A stretch of DNA of 64,000 nt from Verminephrobacter eiseniae EF01-2 (GTDB taxonomy: Bacteria > Pseudomonadota > Gammaproteobacteria > Burkholderiales > Burkholderiaceae_C): positions 2,480,001 through 2,544,000 of the forward strand of contig NC_008786.1 of assembly GCF_000015565.1 (NCBI RefSeq), read 5' to 3'. Below, in pieces: positions 8,006-17,309 of the stretch (positions within the stretch are counted from its first letter, which is position 1; each line of letters begins with the position of its first letter). The notes beneath the pieces were generated by a model, which was given only the letters and a program-made list of their open reading frames with translations, made no database searches and was not told where the DNA came from. The position numbers and the translations under genes are program-made.

Positions 8006-9025
8006 ATGTCCAACGCAATGAAAAATGACCAAGGCAACAACTTCGACTTCCTGAGATGGCTGGCCGCCTTCCTGGTTTTCATCAGCCACCAATCGGTGCT
8101 TGCGGGCCGAGGGGAGGTTGAATTGAGTTTCGTGGGAAGTTCCGGGAAATTGGGCGTCTATATATTCTTTTCGATCAGCGGCTATTTGACTGCCGAAAGC
8201 TGGCGCAGGGACCCGAACGTTTTCAGATTTGCCATCAAGAGGTTCTTGAGGATCTGGCCCGGACTGGCGGCGGTGACGATATTTGCCGCGCTGGTGATTG
8301 GCCCCATGGTCAGCAGCATGGATGCGCAAGCGTATTACACGGATCCGGGTTTTCTCCGATACTTCAAAATCCTGTGGCTGAAAATTGTTTATGGCTTGCC
8401 GGGTGTTTTTGAAAAAAATCCGTACCCGGTGACTGTCAATGGCTCGCTGTGGACCATCCCTATCGAAGTGTTCTGGTATGTTTTCCTGGTAATCATCGGC
8501 AGCCTCGGAATGACGCGGTTCGGCGGCCTGTTCGTCGTATTGCATATCGCCGTGATAGCGCTGGCATTCAATCTGCACATCCTGACCAAAGAGATTTTTT
8601 CGTATGTCGAATTCGGTCTGTATTTTTGCTACGGAGTATGCCTGTCGGCCGGCAGGATGCACTGGATGCCGCACAAGAAACTGGTCCTGGCGCTCGTGTC
8701 CTCATTGGCCATCGTATACCATGCCATCGGACTGACCGGCCTGGCGGTCTGGATATTCTTGCCGTATGCCGTGGTGCTGTTCGGCAGCAGCAGCACGCCA
8801 TGCCTGAGGAGTTTTGGCAAATATGGCGATTTTTCCTATGGCCTGTATTTGTACGCATTCCCGATTCAGCAGGCAATGGTGTTTGCCATCGGAGCAGCGA
8901 CAAGCTATGCGCTGCTGTTTTCCATGTCTTATGCCGTGACTTTGTTGTTGGCATACCTGTCTTGGCACATGCTGGAGCACCCGGCGATCCGGTTGAAGCC
9001 ATATCGCCGGCAAGGATATGCTTGA
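8006..9025 (+). CDS. Acyltransferase family 3 membrane protein
   Basis: A second, diverged 339-aa acyltransferase-3 protein lies 40 bp downstream of the first. It keeps the family marks: NFDFLRWLAAFLVFISHQSVLA near the N-terminus, SSGKLGVYIFFSISGYL, RFLRIWPGLAAV, and SLWTIPIEVFWYV in the middle. I choose the ATG at 8006, which has an AAGG just upstream; an in-frame extension into the first gene is less likely. The two genes probably modify the same or related surface glycans, together with the ligase that follows on the opposite strand. Confidence 0.85.
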   Translation: MSNAMKNDQGNNFDFLRWLAAFLVFISHQSVLAGRGEVELSFVGSSGKLGVYIFFSISGYLTAESWRRDPNVFRFAIKRFLRIWPGLAAVTIFAALVIGPMVSSMDAQAYYTDPGFLRYFKILWLKIVYGLPGVFEKNPYPVTVNGSLWTIPIEVFWYVFLVIIGSLGMTRFGGLFVVLHIAVIALAFNLHILTKEIFSYVEFGLYFCYGVCLSAGRMHWMPHKKLVLALVSSLAIVYHAIGLTGLAVWIFLPYAVVLFGSSSTPCLRSFGKYGDFSYGLYLYAFPIQQAMVFAIGAATSYALLFSMSYAVTLLLAYLSWHMLEHPAIRLKPYRRQGYA

Positions 9026-9103
9026 AGCAAAACCGCCCGCCTCCTTTCCCATGCACCCGTGGGGGCATGCATCGCTGCGCATCTTGCACTGGCCAGAGCG
9101 CTT

Positions 9104-10852
9104 TCAGCGCGGCGCCGTAACGCGCCGAGCGGGCGCCTGCCAGCGCGCAAAATCTGCCGGAAAAGCGGCCTGGTAGCGCTGCATGTGAAAGGCCGCCTCA
9201 TCGTCGAGGCCCAGCAGCATCGCGCTTTCGATCAGCGGCCGGATCACGCGCGGTTCGGGCGAGAAGTGCAGCAGTTTATTGGCGACCGCAAACACCTGCC
9301 CCGCGTTCTGCCGTGTCGGTGTAAGGGTCGTCAGCAGCGCAAAATCGACCTGGTTGGTAAAGAACGGCGTGGCACCGACCTTGCGGACGGTGTCGTGGCG
9401 CAGCGCCGGATCGCGCTCGGCCAGCGGCATGTAGAGCTGGCTGATGCGGTAATAGTCCCGGCCCATATAGGCGCCCAGCGCCACGGCGGCCGCCGTGATC
9501 AGGGCGGCACCGGGCCGCAGGGCCGAGGCGCAGGCCCGGCGGGGCAGCGGCCACGGGCACAGCAGCATTACGGCCAGCAGGGTGGCCAGTTGGAACGGCC
9601 CGTACCACAGCGGAAATTCCAGCATGCTGTGCACGCCGATGATGGCCAGCAGGCCCCAGGCCAACTGCCGGGCCGGATCGCGTTCGCGCCAGGGCCGGCT
9701 GCGCAGCACCCAGGCCAGCACCAGGCCGCACAGCAGCAAGGCGGCAGGCAGCCCCAGTTCCACGGCCAGGTGCAGGGGCAGGTTGTGGGCGTTGTCCAGC
9801 AGCGCACAAAAGCGTTCTCCCGGGAACAGGGTGACGTAGTGGGCGTAGTCCAGTTCGCCCCAGCCCCATCCGGTCCAGGGCTTTTGCGCGATCAGGTGGA
9901 GCATGTTGGACCACAGCACGCTGCGGCTGTTGCAACCGGTTGGCGCGGCAATCAGGCGCGTGAACAGCCCTTCGGTGACTGCCCCGCAGCAAGCCAGCAG
10001 CACAACCGGCATGGCCCATGCGGCCAGGACATACGACGCCAGCGCCAGCGGCGCCCAGCCCCGGGCCAAGCCCCGGCAGCCCTGCGCCCCGGGCCATAGC
10101 GCGCATGCGCCCAGCACGAGCAGCCACTGCAGCCCCCCGGTGCGGGACGCGGTGGCCGCGCTGGCCGCAGCCAGCAGCGCCAGCGCGGCGACGCCAAACC
10201 CATGGCACCCCCACCGTGCCACCCGGCGGCATGCCATCGGCGCCGGGAACCGGTGCTCCAATAGCCATAGCAAGGCCCACAGGCCCATGCTGATCAGGGA
10301 GGCCTGCTGGTTGCGCTGGCGCAGGTTGCCGATGGCCTGCCCGGGCGTCGATGGCTGCAAGCCGGGGATATGGGTGTCCCCCAGGAAGTATTGCAGCAGC
10401 CCGATGACGCTCGCCAGCAGCGCGGCGCACAGCAAGCCGGTCGCCAGCGGTCCGGCGGCAACGATGGCCCAGGCAGATCCGGCCTCGGGCCTGGCTTCGG
10501 GTGTGGCCACGGCAGGCCGGCGCGCTAGTGTCGCGTCACCGATCAGATGTCGTAGGCTGCGCGCAGCCATCGGAGCGCAGCGCAAGGCGCATCGCTTGCC
10601 CATACCGAGCTGTATTGGCAAGCGATGCAACGCCGCGATGCGCTTCGATGGCCAGCGCAGATCGACAGATGATCGGTGACGCGACACTAGGGCCTGCAAA
10701 ACCAGCAGCGCGGCACAGCCCCAGGAAAAGAGCAGCGGCCAGAAGTTGCTCATCGGATCCTGCGTGAAACAAAACAGGAACGGCGACGCCACGGCCAGCA
10801 CGGTCAGCAATCCCGGCAATCGCGGCGGTGTGGCAATGGCGGCAAAGGGCAT
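9104..10852 (-). CDS. PglL/Wzy-like O-oligosaccharyltransferase with an in-frame 54-aa palindromic-element insert
   Basis: This multi-TM protein (582 aa from the ATG at 10852) belongs to the O-antigen ligase / pilin-glycosylation ligase group. Supporting stretches are RQRNQQASLISMGLW, KPWTGWGWGEL, LLDNAHNLPLHLAVELG and HSMLEFPLWYGPF. Residues about 56-109 are encoded entirely by a copy of the 166-bp palindromic element, inserted in frame after a hydrophobic helix (CAALLVLQAL) and before the next conserved part (ARRPAV). Without the insert the protein would be about 528 aa, in the family range. The insert is Arg-rich (VSRHRSSVDLRW...) and would sit in a loop. Whether the enzyme stays active is unknown. 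Divergent from rnb. Confidence 0.82.
   Translation of the reverse strand: MPFAAIATPPRLPGLLTVLAVASPFLFCFTQDPMSNFWPLLFSWGCAALLVLQALVSRHRSSVDLRWPSKRIAALHRLPIQLGMGKRCALRCAPMAARSLRHLIGDATLARRPAVATPEARPEAGSAWAIVAAGPLATGLLCAALLASVIGLLQYFLGDTHIPGLQPSTPGQAIGNLRQRNQQASLISMGLWALLWLLEHRFPAPMACRRVARWGCHGFGVAALALLAAASAATASRTGGLQWLLVLGACALWPGAQGCRGLARGWAPLALASYVLAAWAMPVVLLACCGAVTEGLFTRLIAAPTGCNSRSVLWSNMLHLIAQKPWTGWGWGELDYAHYVTLFPGERFCALLDNAHNLPLHLAVELGLPAALLLCGLVLAWVLRSRPWRERDPARQLAWGLLAIIGVHSMLEFPLWYGPFQLATLLAVMLLCPWPLPRRACASALRPGAALITAAAVALGAYMGRDYYRISQLYMPLAERDPALRHDTVRKVGATPFFTNQVDFALLTTLTPTRQNAGQVFAVANKLLHFSPEPRVIRPLIESAMLLGLDDEAAFHMQRYQAAFPADFARWQAPARRVTAPR
10525..10690 (-). repeat. 166-bp palindromic element, copy A (in frame inside the ligase gene)
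   Basis: The termini are CTAGTGTCGCGTCACCGATC and its exact inverse (...TGATCGGTGACGCGACACTAG), and the interior continues as an imperfect inverted repeat to a central tip near 10605, so nearly the whole unit can fold into one long hairpin. Copies A and B lie opposite in orientation to C-F. The reading frame CTA-GTG-TCG is open across the whole element. Confidence 0.92.
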
Positions 10853-10976
10853 GTCGGCGCAGAAATGGGCGTGCAGTGGCGTGCGGGGGCGTGCAGGGGC
10901 AAGGCGGCCCAAGGCGGCCAAGAGGCGCTGCGGATGATATCCGTGCGCGTCCGCTTGCCATGGGACAATCCGCGCC

Positions 10977-13085
10977 ATGCACGCATTGTTTGAAGAAGCC
11001 GGCAAGTTCATGGCCGGCCGCATCCTGTCCGAAGCCGGGGGCTCGGCCCATGTCGAGCTCGATTCGGGCAAGCGGGTCAAGGTCAAGGCCGCCAGCATCT
11101 TGTTGCAATTCGAGCAACCGGCCCCGGCCGAACTGCTGGCCCAGGCCCGGGCGGTGGCCGAATCGATCGAGTTGGACCTGGCGTGGGAATTCGCCCCCGA
11201 CGACGAATTCGGCTTTGCCGACCTGGCGCGCGACTATTTCTCGGCCAAGGCCACGCTGGCCCAGCAGGCCGGCGCGTTGCTGTGCCTGTACGACGCGCCG
11301 CATTATTTCCGCCGCGCCGGCAAGGGCCGCTTCAGAAAGGCCACCGCCGACATCCTGCGCCAGGCCCTGGCGGCGATCGAGAAGAAAAAGGCGGTGCAGC
11401 AACAGATCGGCGACTGGGCCGCCGCCCTGGGCCGGGCCGAATGCCCGCCAGAGATCCGCGAGCAGTTGTACAAAATTTTGTTCAAGCCGGACAAGAACGC
11501 GCCCGAGTACAAGGCCGTGGTCCAGGCCAGTTGCGCCACGCACCGCGCGCCGCTGGATTTGCTGCAAAAGGCCGGCGCGATCGACTCGGCCTACCAGTTC
11601 CACTACAAGCGCTTCCTGTTCGAGCATTTCCCCAAGGGCACGGGCTTTGCGGCGGTGCCGGCCATGGCGGCCATGACCGACGCGCTGCCGCTGTCGTCCG
11701 CGCAGGCCTACTCGATCGACGACTCGCAGACCACCGAGATCGACGACGCGCTGTCGCTGCAGGGCCTGGGCACGGGCAGCGTGGTGCTGGGCATCCACAT
11801 TGCCGCGCCGGGCCTGGCCATCGCGCCGGGCAGTGCGATCGACCAGATCGGCCGCGCACGCCTGTCCACGGTGTACATGCCGGGCCACAAGATCACCATG
11901 CTGCCCGACGAGGTGGTGCAAGCCTGCACGCTGGACGCCGGCCGGGCCAGCCCGGCCGTGTCGCTGTACATCGGCATCGACGAGGCGACGCTGGAATTCA
12001 AAGACTCCGAGACCCGGCTCGACCGCGTGCACATAGCGGCCAACCTGCGCCACGACCAACTCGACACCGTGGTCACCGAGGCCTGGCTGACCGACCCCGG
12101 CTTTCAGCACCCACAGACCCCGCAGTGCGTGTCCGGTCTGCGTGCGGAGCTATCATTTTTATACCGTCTGGCGAAGCACATGAAGGCCCGCCGCGAACTG
12201 GTGCGCGGCAAGCCCGAGAACTTCAACCGGCCGGACTACCTGTTTCGCCTGCTCGGCAAACGAGGCGCCGAGCCTGGCGGCAACGAGCAGGTGCAAATCA
12301 GCGTGCGCCAGCGCGCAGCGCCGCTCGATCTGATCGTGGCCGAGGCCATGATCGTGGCCAACAGCAGTTGGGGCCGCTGGATGGCCGAACTGGGCGTGCC
12401 CGGCATCTACCGCAGCCAGGCCAGCATGGCGCCCGGCGTGAAGGTGCGCATGGGCACCAAGGCGCTGCCCCATGCGGGCATCGGGGTCGCTGCGTATTCC
12501 TGGGCCACCTCGCCGCTGCGCCGCTACACCGATCTGGTCAACCAGTGGCAGATCATTGCCTGCGCGCGCAACGGCAAAATGGCCGCGCTGGCCGCACCCT
12601 TCAAGCCCAGGGATGTCGAGTTGCTGTCCATCATTACCCGCTTCGACGCCGCCTACAGCGCCTACAACGGCCACCAGGCCAGCATGGAGCGCTTCTGGAC
12701 GCTGAAATACCTGGCGCAAAACGGCATCGCCGAAATCAATGCCACGGTGATCAAGGAAGGCCAGGGCGGCAGCCCGCTGGTGCGGGCGGACGAGCTCCCG
12801 CTGGTCTTTCCGGTGCTGGGCGCGCAGCAACTGCCGCGCGGCGCGCGCTTGAAGGTTCGGCTTGGTGCGATCGACGAGATCACGCTGGACCTCCATGGCA
12901 CCGTCCTCGAACGCCTGGACGACCCGGCGCAGCGCAGCGATGACGGCCCGCTGGCAGAGGCCGAGGACGCGCAGGACGAGACCCCCGTCGCCGGCCCGAT
13001 CGCAATTGCGGTGCAGGTCGACGAGCCTGATATCGACCCCGGACCCGACCCCGGCCCATCCGCCAGCGGCCGGGAAGACCGATAA
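10977..13085 (+). CDS. RNB-domain ribonuclease (RNase II/R family)
   Basis: A 702-aa 3'-5' exoribonuclease with the RNB catalytic domain in the middle (about residues 240-570). The aspartate cluster is visible in SIDDSQTTEIDDALSL, and the ATSPLRRYTDLVNQW block is the usual end of the RNB domain. It is shorter than RNase R and has an unusual N-terminal region, as in the RNase-II-like proteins common in Burkholderiales. It is the first gene of a compact plus-strand run (rnb, tonB, aroE, mtgA), with 9 bp before the next start. Confidence 0.93.
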   Translation: MHALFEEAGKFMAGRILSEAGGSAHVELDSGKRVKVKAASILLQFEQPAPAELLAQARAVAESIELDLAWEFAPDDEFGFADLARDYFSAKATLAQQAGALLCLYDAPHYFRRAGKGRFRKATADILRQALAAIEKKKAVQQQIGDWAAALGRAECPPEIREQLYKILFKPDKNAPEYKAVVQASCATHRAPLDLLQKAGAIDSAYQFHYKRFLFEHFPKGTGFAAVPAMAAMTDALPLSSAQAYSIDDSQTTEIDDALSLQGLGTGSVVLGIHIAAPGLAIAPGSAIDQIGRARLSTVYMPGHKITMLPDEVVQACTLDAGRASPAVSLYIGIDEATLEFKDSETRLDRVHIAANLRHDQLDTVVTEAWLTDPGFQHPQTPQCVSGLRAELSFLYRLAKHMKARRELVRGKPENFNRPDYLFRLLGKRGAEPGGNEQVQISVRQRAAPLDLIVAEAMIVANSSWGRWMAELGVPGIYRSQASMAPGVKVRMGTKALPHAGIGVAAYSWATSPLRRYTDLVNQWQIIACARNGKMAALAAPFKPRDVELLSIITRFDAAYSAYNGHQASMERFWTLKYLAQNGIAEINATVIKEGQGGSPLVRADELPLVFPVLGAQQLPRGARLKVRLGAIDEITLDLHGTVLERLDDPAQRSDDGPLAEAEDAQDETPVAGPIAIAVQVDEPDIDPGPDPGPSASGREDR

Positions 13086-13094
13086 TCAGCCCCC

Positions 13095-13958
13095 GTGAAA
13101 CTACCCGCCTTCCTTCGCACCTGCAGCACATTGCAACTGGCGCTCGGTATCTCGGTGACCGTGCATGCGGCGCTGCTCTCGGTGCGCTTCATCGACCCCG
13201 AGGGCGTCAGCCGCATGTTCCAGGACCTGCCGCTGGAAGTCATCCTGGTCAACGCCAAGTCCAACGAACGCCCCGACAAGGCCCAGGCGATTGCGCAGAC
13301 CGCATTGGCCGGCGGCGGCGCTGCCGACCAGGGCCGGGCCAGCAGCCCGTTGCCCTATTCGGCGCTGACGGCCGTCGGCGACGATTTCGAGCAAACGCAG
13401 CGCAAGGTGGACGCGCTGCAGCAGCAACAGGCGCAACTGCTGGCCCAGTTGCGCCAGCAGTTGGCAAGCCTGCCCGCCACCGATCCACGCCAGAGCGACG
13501 AACAGGCCGGCGCGCCGGTCGACGAGCCGGCCAAGCGCCAGCAGTTCGTCAAACTGCTGGCCGAGATCGAAAAGCGCATCAACGAAGAAAACGCCCGCCC
13601 GAAAAAGCGCTACATCAGCCCCGCCACCCGCGAAGAAGTCTACGCCGTGTACTACGACGCGCTGCGCCGCAAGGTAGAAGACAAGGGCACCGAGAACTTC
13701 CCCGAGCAGGGTGGCCACAAGCTGTATGGCGAGTTGACGATGATCGTCACCGTCAACTACGACGGCCAGGTGCTGGCCACCGAAGTCGTGCAAGGCTCGG
13801 GCAACGCCACGCTCGACCGCCGCGCCCAGGCCATTGCGCGCGCCGCCGGCCCGTTTGGCGCCTTTGACGCGCAGATGCGCAAAAAGGCCGATCAGATCGC
13901 GATGGTGGCGCGCTTCAAATTCACCCGTGAGCAGACGCTGGAAACCAGCGCCAGATAG
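13095..13958 (+). CDS. TonB-family energy-transducing protein
   Basis: A 287-aa protein with an N-terminal signal-anchor helix (about residues 14-32), a Gln-rich coiled-coil-like stretch (residues 95-125) and a TonB-like C-terminal domain (about residues 215-283, LYGELTMIVTVNYDGQVLATEVVQGSG). Such proteins span the periplasm and couple the inner-membrane proton motive force to outer-membrane receptors. The start is GTG at 13095. No exbB/exbD are adjacent. Its fixed place between rnb and aroE is typical for the family Comamonadaceae as far as I know. Confidence 0.82.
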   Translation: MKLPAFLRTCSTLQLALGISVTVHAALLSVRFIDPEGVSRMFQDLPLEVILVNAKSNERPDKAQAIAQTALAGGGAADQGRASSPLPYSALTAVGDDFEQTQRKVDALQQQQAQLLAQLRQQLASLPATDPRQSDEQAGAPVDEPAKRQQFVKLLAEIEKRINEENARPKKRYISPATREEVYAVYYDALRRKVEDKGTENFPEQGGHKLYGELTMIVTVNYDGQVLATEVVQGSGNATLDRRAQAIARAAGPFGAFDAQMRKKADQIAMVARFKFTREQTLETSAR

Positions 13959-13967
13959 TGCGGCACC

Positions 13968-14834
13968 ATGCGCCAAACCGCCGACCTGTACTGCGTGCTG
14001 GGCAACCCGATAGCGCACAGCCGCTCGCCCGCCATCCACGCCCGCTTTGCCGAACTCACCGGTGAGCGCATCCGCTACGAGCGCCGCCTGCTGCCCATCG
14101 ACGGCTTTGCCCGGGGCCTGCGCGACTTTGCCGCCCAGGGCGGGCGCGGCTGTAGCGTCACCGTGCCATTCAAGACCGAGGCGCTGCGCTGCGCCACCGC
14201 TTGCAGTGAACGCGCGCAACTGGCGGGCGCCGCCAACACGCTGAGCTTGCACGCGGACGGCAGCATCAGCGCCGACAACACCGACGGCCTGGGCCTGGTG
14301 GCCGACATCACGCGCAATGCAGGCATTGCGCTGGCCGGCTGCGATGTGCTGCTGGTGGGCGCAGGCGGCGCCGCCGCTGGCGTGCTCGGGCCGCTGCTGC
14401 ACGCCGGCGTGCGCCACATCACCGTGGCCAACCGCACCCTGGCCAAGGCGCAGGCCCTGGTGCAATCGCACAGCGCATTGGCGGCGCTACGGAAAACACA
14501 GCTCAAAGCGTGCGGCCTGCAGGCGCCTCTGGCCGATTTCGACATCATCATCAACGCCAGCGCCAGCAGCCTGGCCGGTGCCGATGTGCCGGTGCCCGCC
14601 AGCGTGCTGCGCCCGGCCAGCCTGGCCTACGACATGATGTACGGCCCTGCCGCCCAGGGTTTTCTCGACTGGGCCCGCCGCCATGGCGCCAGGCCACGCG
14701 ACGGCCTGGGCATGCTGGTCGAGCAGGCGGCTGAAGCCTTTTGGCTCTGGCGCGGCCTGCGCCCCCCCTCGGCCCAGGTGCTGGCCGAACTGCAAGAGGC
14801 GGCAGCCAAGCCGGCCTCCGGAGCCGACCGGTGA
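13968..14834 (+). CDS. aroE: Shikimate dehydrogenase
   Basis: The 288-aa enzyme reduces 3-dehydroshikimate to shikimate with NADPH. Expected residues are present: the substrate-binding SRSP (residues 18-21), catalytic K69 in TVPFKTEA, N90, D106 in DNTDGLG, the nucleotide loop GAGGAAAG and NRTLAKA for NADPH specificity, and the late GLGMLVEQAAEAF. It begins 9 bp after the TonB-like gene. With aroG at 2580-3695 the window holds two steps of the same pathway in separate transcription units. Confidence 0.96.
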   Translation: MRQTADLYCVLGNPIAHSRSPAIHARFAELTGERIRYERRLLPIDGFARGLRDFAAQGGRGCSVTVPFKTEALRCATACSERAQLAGAANTLSLHADGSISADNTDGLGLVADITRNAGIALAGCDVLLVGAGGAAAGVLGPLLHAGVRHITVANRTLAKAQALVQSHSALAALRKTQLKACGLQAPLADFDIIINASASSLAGADVPVPASVLRPASLAYDMMYGPAAQGFLDWARRHGARPRDGLGMLVEQAAEAFWLWRGLRPPSAQVLAELQEAAAKPASGADR

Positions 14835-15116
14835 TGCATGATGCCGGCCCAAGCCGGCGGCCTGCGGTGGCCTGTGGCCTGAACCCGGAAACCCGGCATG
14901 CGCCGATCCCGATCGATTCGATACACCTGCCCATCGCATTCAAACCCATGCATATCCGGCGTGCAGCCGCCTGCATGATTGCGTCGTGATTTCTGCCGTG
15001 GCCCTTGCCGTAACCCTCACCATGGCCTTTGCCGCGACTGTGGCCCGGCAACGCCTGGCAGCACCATGCCCGCCCGAGTGCGCGCCGCTTCCTGGCCAGG
15101 ATGGACCAGCCGTCCG

Positions 15117-15821
15117 ATGAAAGCCCTGATGCGCTGGCTGGCCCTGCTGGTGCTGGCCTTGGCGGCGCTGCAACTGTTTTTTGCGCTGCGCATTGCCGCC
15201 ATGGCGGTGATCGATCCCGAGTCGAGCACGTTTCAGCGCTCCGAGGCCTGGGCGCAGATCGCCGGCACGGGCCGGTTGCGCTGGCGCCAGCAATGGGTGC
15301 CCTACGCTGAGCTGTCAGAGCCGCTCAAACGCGCAGTGATCGCGGCCGAAGACGACGGCTTCGTCCTGCATGACGGCGTGCAATGGAACGCCATCGGGCA
15401 GGCTTGGGAGCGCAATGCCAAGGCCGCCCGGCAGGCGCACAGCCGCGCGCCCGGCATCCGTGGCGGCTCCACCATCACCCAGCAGTTGGCCAAGAACCTG
15501 CTGCTCTCTGGCGAGCGCAGCATGTTGCGCAAGGGGCAGGAATTGCTGCTGGCGCTGCTGCTAGAACAGTTGCTCAGCAAGCGGCGCATCCTGGAGATCT
15601 ACCTCAACAGCGTGGAATGGGGCGAAGGCGTGTTTGGCGCGCAAGCCGCAGCGCAGCATTACTTTGGCAAAAGCGCGCGCCAACTCACCCCCGCCGAGGC
15701 CGCCCGGCTGGCCGTGATGCTGCCCGCGCCCAAGCGCTTCGAGAAAGCGCCGGCGTCGGCGTATCTGGCCCGGCGCACGCGCGCGATCGTGGCGCGGATG
15801 GACAGCGCGCAACTGCCCTGA
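15117..15821 (+). CDS. mtgA: Monofunctional peptidoglycan transglycosylase
   Basis: A 234-aa GT51 enzyme that polymerises lipid II. It has one N-terminal TM anchor (about residues 6-32), the catalytic glutamate E78 in AAEDDGF, GGSTITQQLAKNLLL, a KRRILEIYLNSVEWGEGVFG block and the AARLAVMLPAP block. The ATG at 15117 gives the usual length; an in-frame ATG at 15066 would add a non-conserved tail. The 282-bp gap after aroE shows no gene. Confidence 0.93.
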   Translation: MKALMRWLALLVLALAALQLFFALRIAAMAVIDPESSTFQRSEAWAQIAGTGRLRWRQQWVPYAELSEPLKRAVIAAEDDGFVLHDGVQWNAIGQAWERNAKAARQAHSRAPGIRGGSTITQQLAKNLLLSGERSMLRKGQELLLALLLEQLLSKRRILEIYLNSVEWGEGVFGAQAAAQHYFGKSARQLTPAEAARLAVMLPAPKRFEKAPASAYLARRTRAIVARMDSAQLP

Positions 15822-15833
15822 ACAGAAGTGCCC

Positions 15834-16032
15834 GCGCAAATCTGGGCAGCGCCTGGAAACACCGTTGTTCGGCCCGAACAGCACCAGCACATCCACCACC
15901 TTGCCCAGCATCATCCTGGCCCCCGAGCTACCGGGCAAGTATGTGTGGACGGTGCAGGCCACGCTGAAGTCTGGCTCGCACACGGAAACCCGGGTCAGCC
16001 ATGCAAGGTTCGAGGTGCTCGATCCGCCCTGA
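15834..16032 (+). pseudogene. C-terminal fragment of an unknown protein
   Basis: An open stretch without a start ends in ...GKYVWTVQATLKSG followed by ARFEVLDPP and a stop at 16030. It opens with a Ser/Thr-rich linker (FGPNSTSTSTTLPS). The sequence has normal protein character but no recognisable domain, and it is cut off between mtgA and the IS630-type element. It looks like the tail of a gene whose front was lost when the island was rearranged. Confidence 0.45.
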
Positions 16033-16113
16033 TCCTGCGCATGGGCACCCCTGGCGGGGGTGGACTCGGGGAACCGAGCCGTCACCAGAAAAAACAATTA
16101 GAGCATTTTTGAT

Positions 16114-16680
16114 TTAAGTAGAAACATATCCAGAAGATGAAAAGTAGTTGGACAATTCCTGTGGTGTAAAACAATCAAGCAGGTGCCCGATGGTATTCCA
16201 AAGTCCATCGACAGTACGCTGTTCAGCTTGCCTGAGCAGGGCTTTCAGTTTGGAAAAGAATTTTTCGATAGGGTTCAAATCTGGTGAGCAAGGCGGAAGA
16301 TAACGCAATGTTGCACCAACCCCCTCAATGGCCTCACGCACACCAGAGACTTTATGGCTGGACAAATTATCAGCGATCACGATATCACCAGGGTGCAGCG
16401 TAGGACACAGAAATTGCTGTATATAGGCCAGGAATGCTTCGCCATCCATAGGGCCATCCAAGACCATTGGGGCGGTCACGGCGTTTACCCGCAAGCCGGC
16501 AATGAAGGTGGTGATTTTCCGGTGACCATGTGGAACACTGGCTATGCAACGCTGTCCCTTCGGCGAACGGCCTCGTGTGCGGGTCATGTTGGTGGATGTG
16601 CCCGTCTCATCAAGGAACACAAGCTTTGTTGCGTCAAGTGCTGGCTGGCTTTCCTTCCATGCAACCCGATCCGCTTGCAC
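16114..16680 (-). CDS. IS630 transposase, catalytic part (second frame)
   Basis: This 188-aa reading frame holds the DDE catalytic domain: [25 protein letters not shown] and the Glu in [15 protein letters not shown]. It lacks the DNA-binding part, which lies in the preceding frame. The two frames join at a run of eight A on the coding strand (positions 16720-16713): reading seven A instead of eight gives a continuous protein ([17 protein letters not shown] then QADRVAW). It is either made by slippage on the A8 run or the element is a one-base frameshift mutant. Confidence 0.85.
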   Translation of the reverse strand: MQADRVAWKESQPALDATKLVFLDETGTSTNMTRTRGRSPKGQRCIASVPHGHRKITTFIAGLRVNAVTAPMVLDGPMDGEAFLAYIQQFLCPTLHPGDIVIADNLSSHKVSGVREAIEGVGATLRYLPPCSPDLNPIEKFFSKLKALLRQAEQRTVDGLWNTIGHLLDCFTPQELSNYFSSSGYVST

Positions 16681-16684
16681 ATCC

Positions 16685-17050
16685 TTACGCTCTTGCTCGC
16701 TGGCGTGCAGAGTTTTTTTTAAAGCTCAAACCCCATTTATTCAGTTGGTGCCATAGGGCTGGGGCTTTGATCGTTATCCCATGCTCGGCCAGCCGTTCGC
16801 ACATCTCGCGCAGTGTCAAATCCGCTCTGTCTTTAATCCATTCCCGCAACATAGGCTCCACTGGAGCAAGGCAAGATTTCCGATGCCCGCCAATCTGGAA
16901 ACTATGTCGAATACCTTCTTCAAGACGCGTCTTGACTTGGTACACCCATACTCGACTGACTTCAAAACGCTTGGCAATATCGGTAGGACGATCTCCTTGT
17001 TCTATCGCCTTCAGCACCCTATCTCGCAAATCCTGCGAATACGCTTGCAT
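16685..17050 (-). CDS. IS630 transposase, helix-turn-helix part (first frame)
   Basis: This 121-aa reading frame begins [20 protein letters not shown] and carries the N-terminal helix-turn-helix ([20 protein letters not shown]) and the linker domain that bind the inverted repeats. It stops soon after the A8 run, with an out-of-frame tail (NSARQRARA). With the downstream frame it forms one IS630 transposase. Confidence 0.88.
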   Translation of the reverse strand: MQAYSQDLRDRVLKAIEQGDRPTDIAKRFEVSRVWVYQVKTRLEEGIRHSFQIGGHRKSCLAPVEPMLREWIKDRADLTLREMCERLAEHGITIKAPALWHQLNKWGLSFKKNSARQRARA

Positions 17051-17278
17051 TGCATACTCCTTCAGAAAAAAGACGCCGCATCATATCATGAATTGTTTGG
17101 TTTTAAGTCAAATATGCTCTAGTCACATGAAAAAATAATTCTTTCACAAGTTACATAGAGTGGCTACACTGCCTCATCGAAGAAACAAGGAGACATCGGG
17201 CTGCACGCCCCCCGCTAAACCAACCGGGTCGAGCCCAGGCTGTGACATGTGGACGATGCGCTACGCGCACCGACCGAC

Positions 17279-17309
17279 GCCATGGACAACTCGCAGAGTT
17301 GTCCATGGC
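17279..17309. repeat. Perfect 14-bp inverted repeat
   Basis: GCCATGGACAACTC and its exact inverse GAGTTGTCCATGGC are separated by GCA. There is no T run, so it does not look like an intrinsic terminator. The 3' arm contains the ATG of the next small gene, so the hairpin could mask its translation start. Confidence 0.75.

Larger units (their letters stand above)
16101..17119 (-). mobile_element. IS630-family insertion sequence
   Basis: An element of about 1.02 kb is bounded by imperfect inverted repeats (GAGCATTTTTGATTTAA on the left, GAGCATATTTGACTTAA as the inverse on the right) and by TA on both sides, the typical IS630 target duplication. It carries a transposase split into two overlapping frames. 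Confidence 0.9.

Noticed and set aside
10525..10690. Palindromic element as a deletion product (MITE) of one of the three insertion sequences in the window
   Set aside because: Its terminal sequence GTGTCGCGTCACCGATC matches neither the IS4 repeat (CCATCCGATTGCACACATCT) nor the IS630 repeat (GAGCATWTTTGAYTTAA), and IS110 has no inverted repeats.
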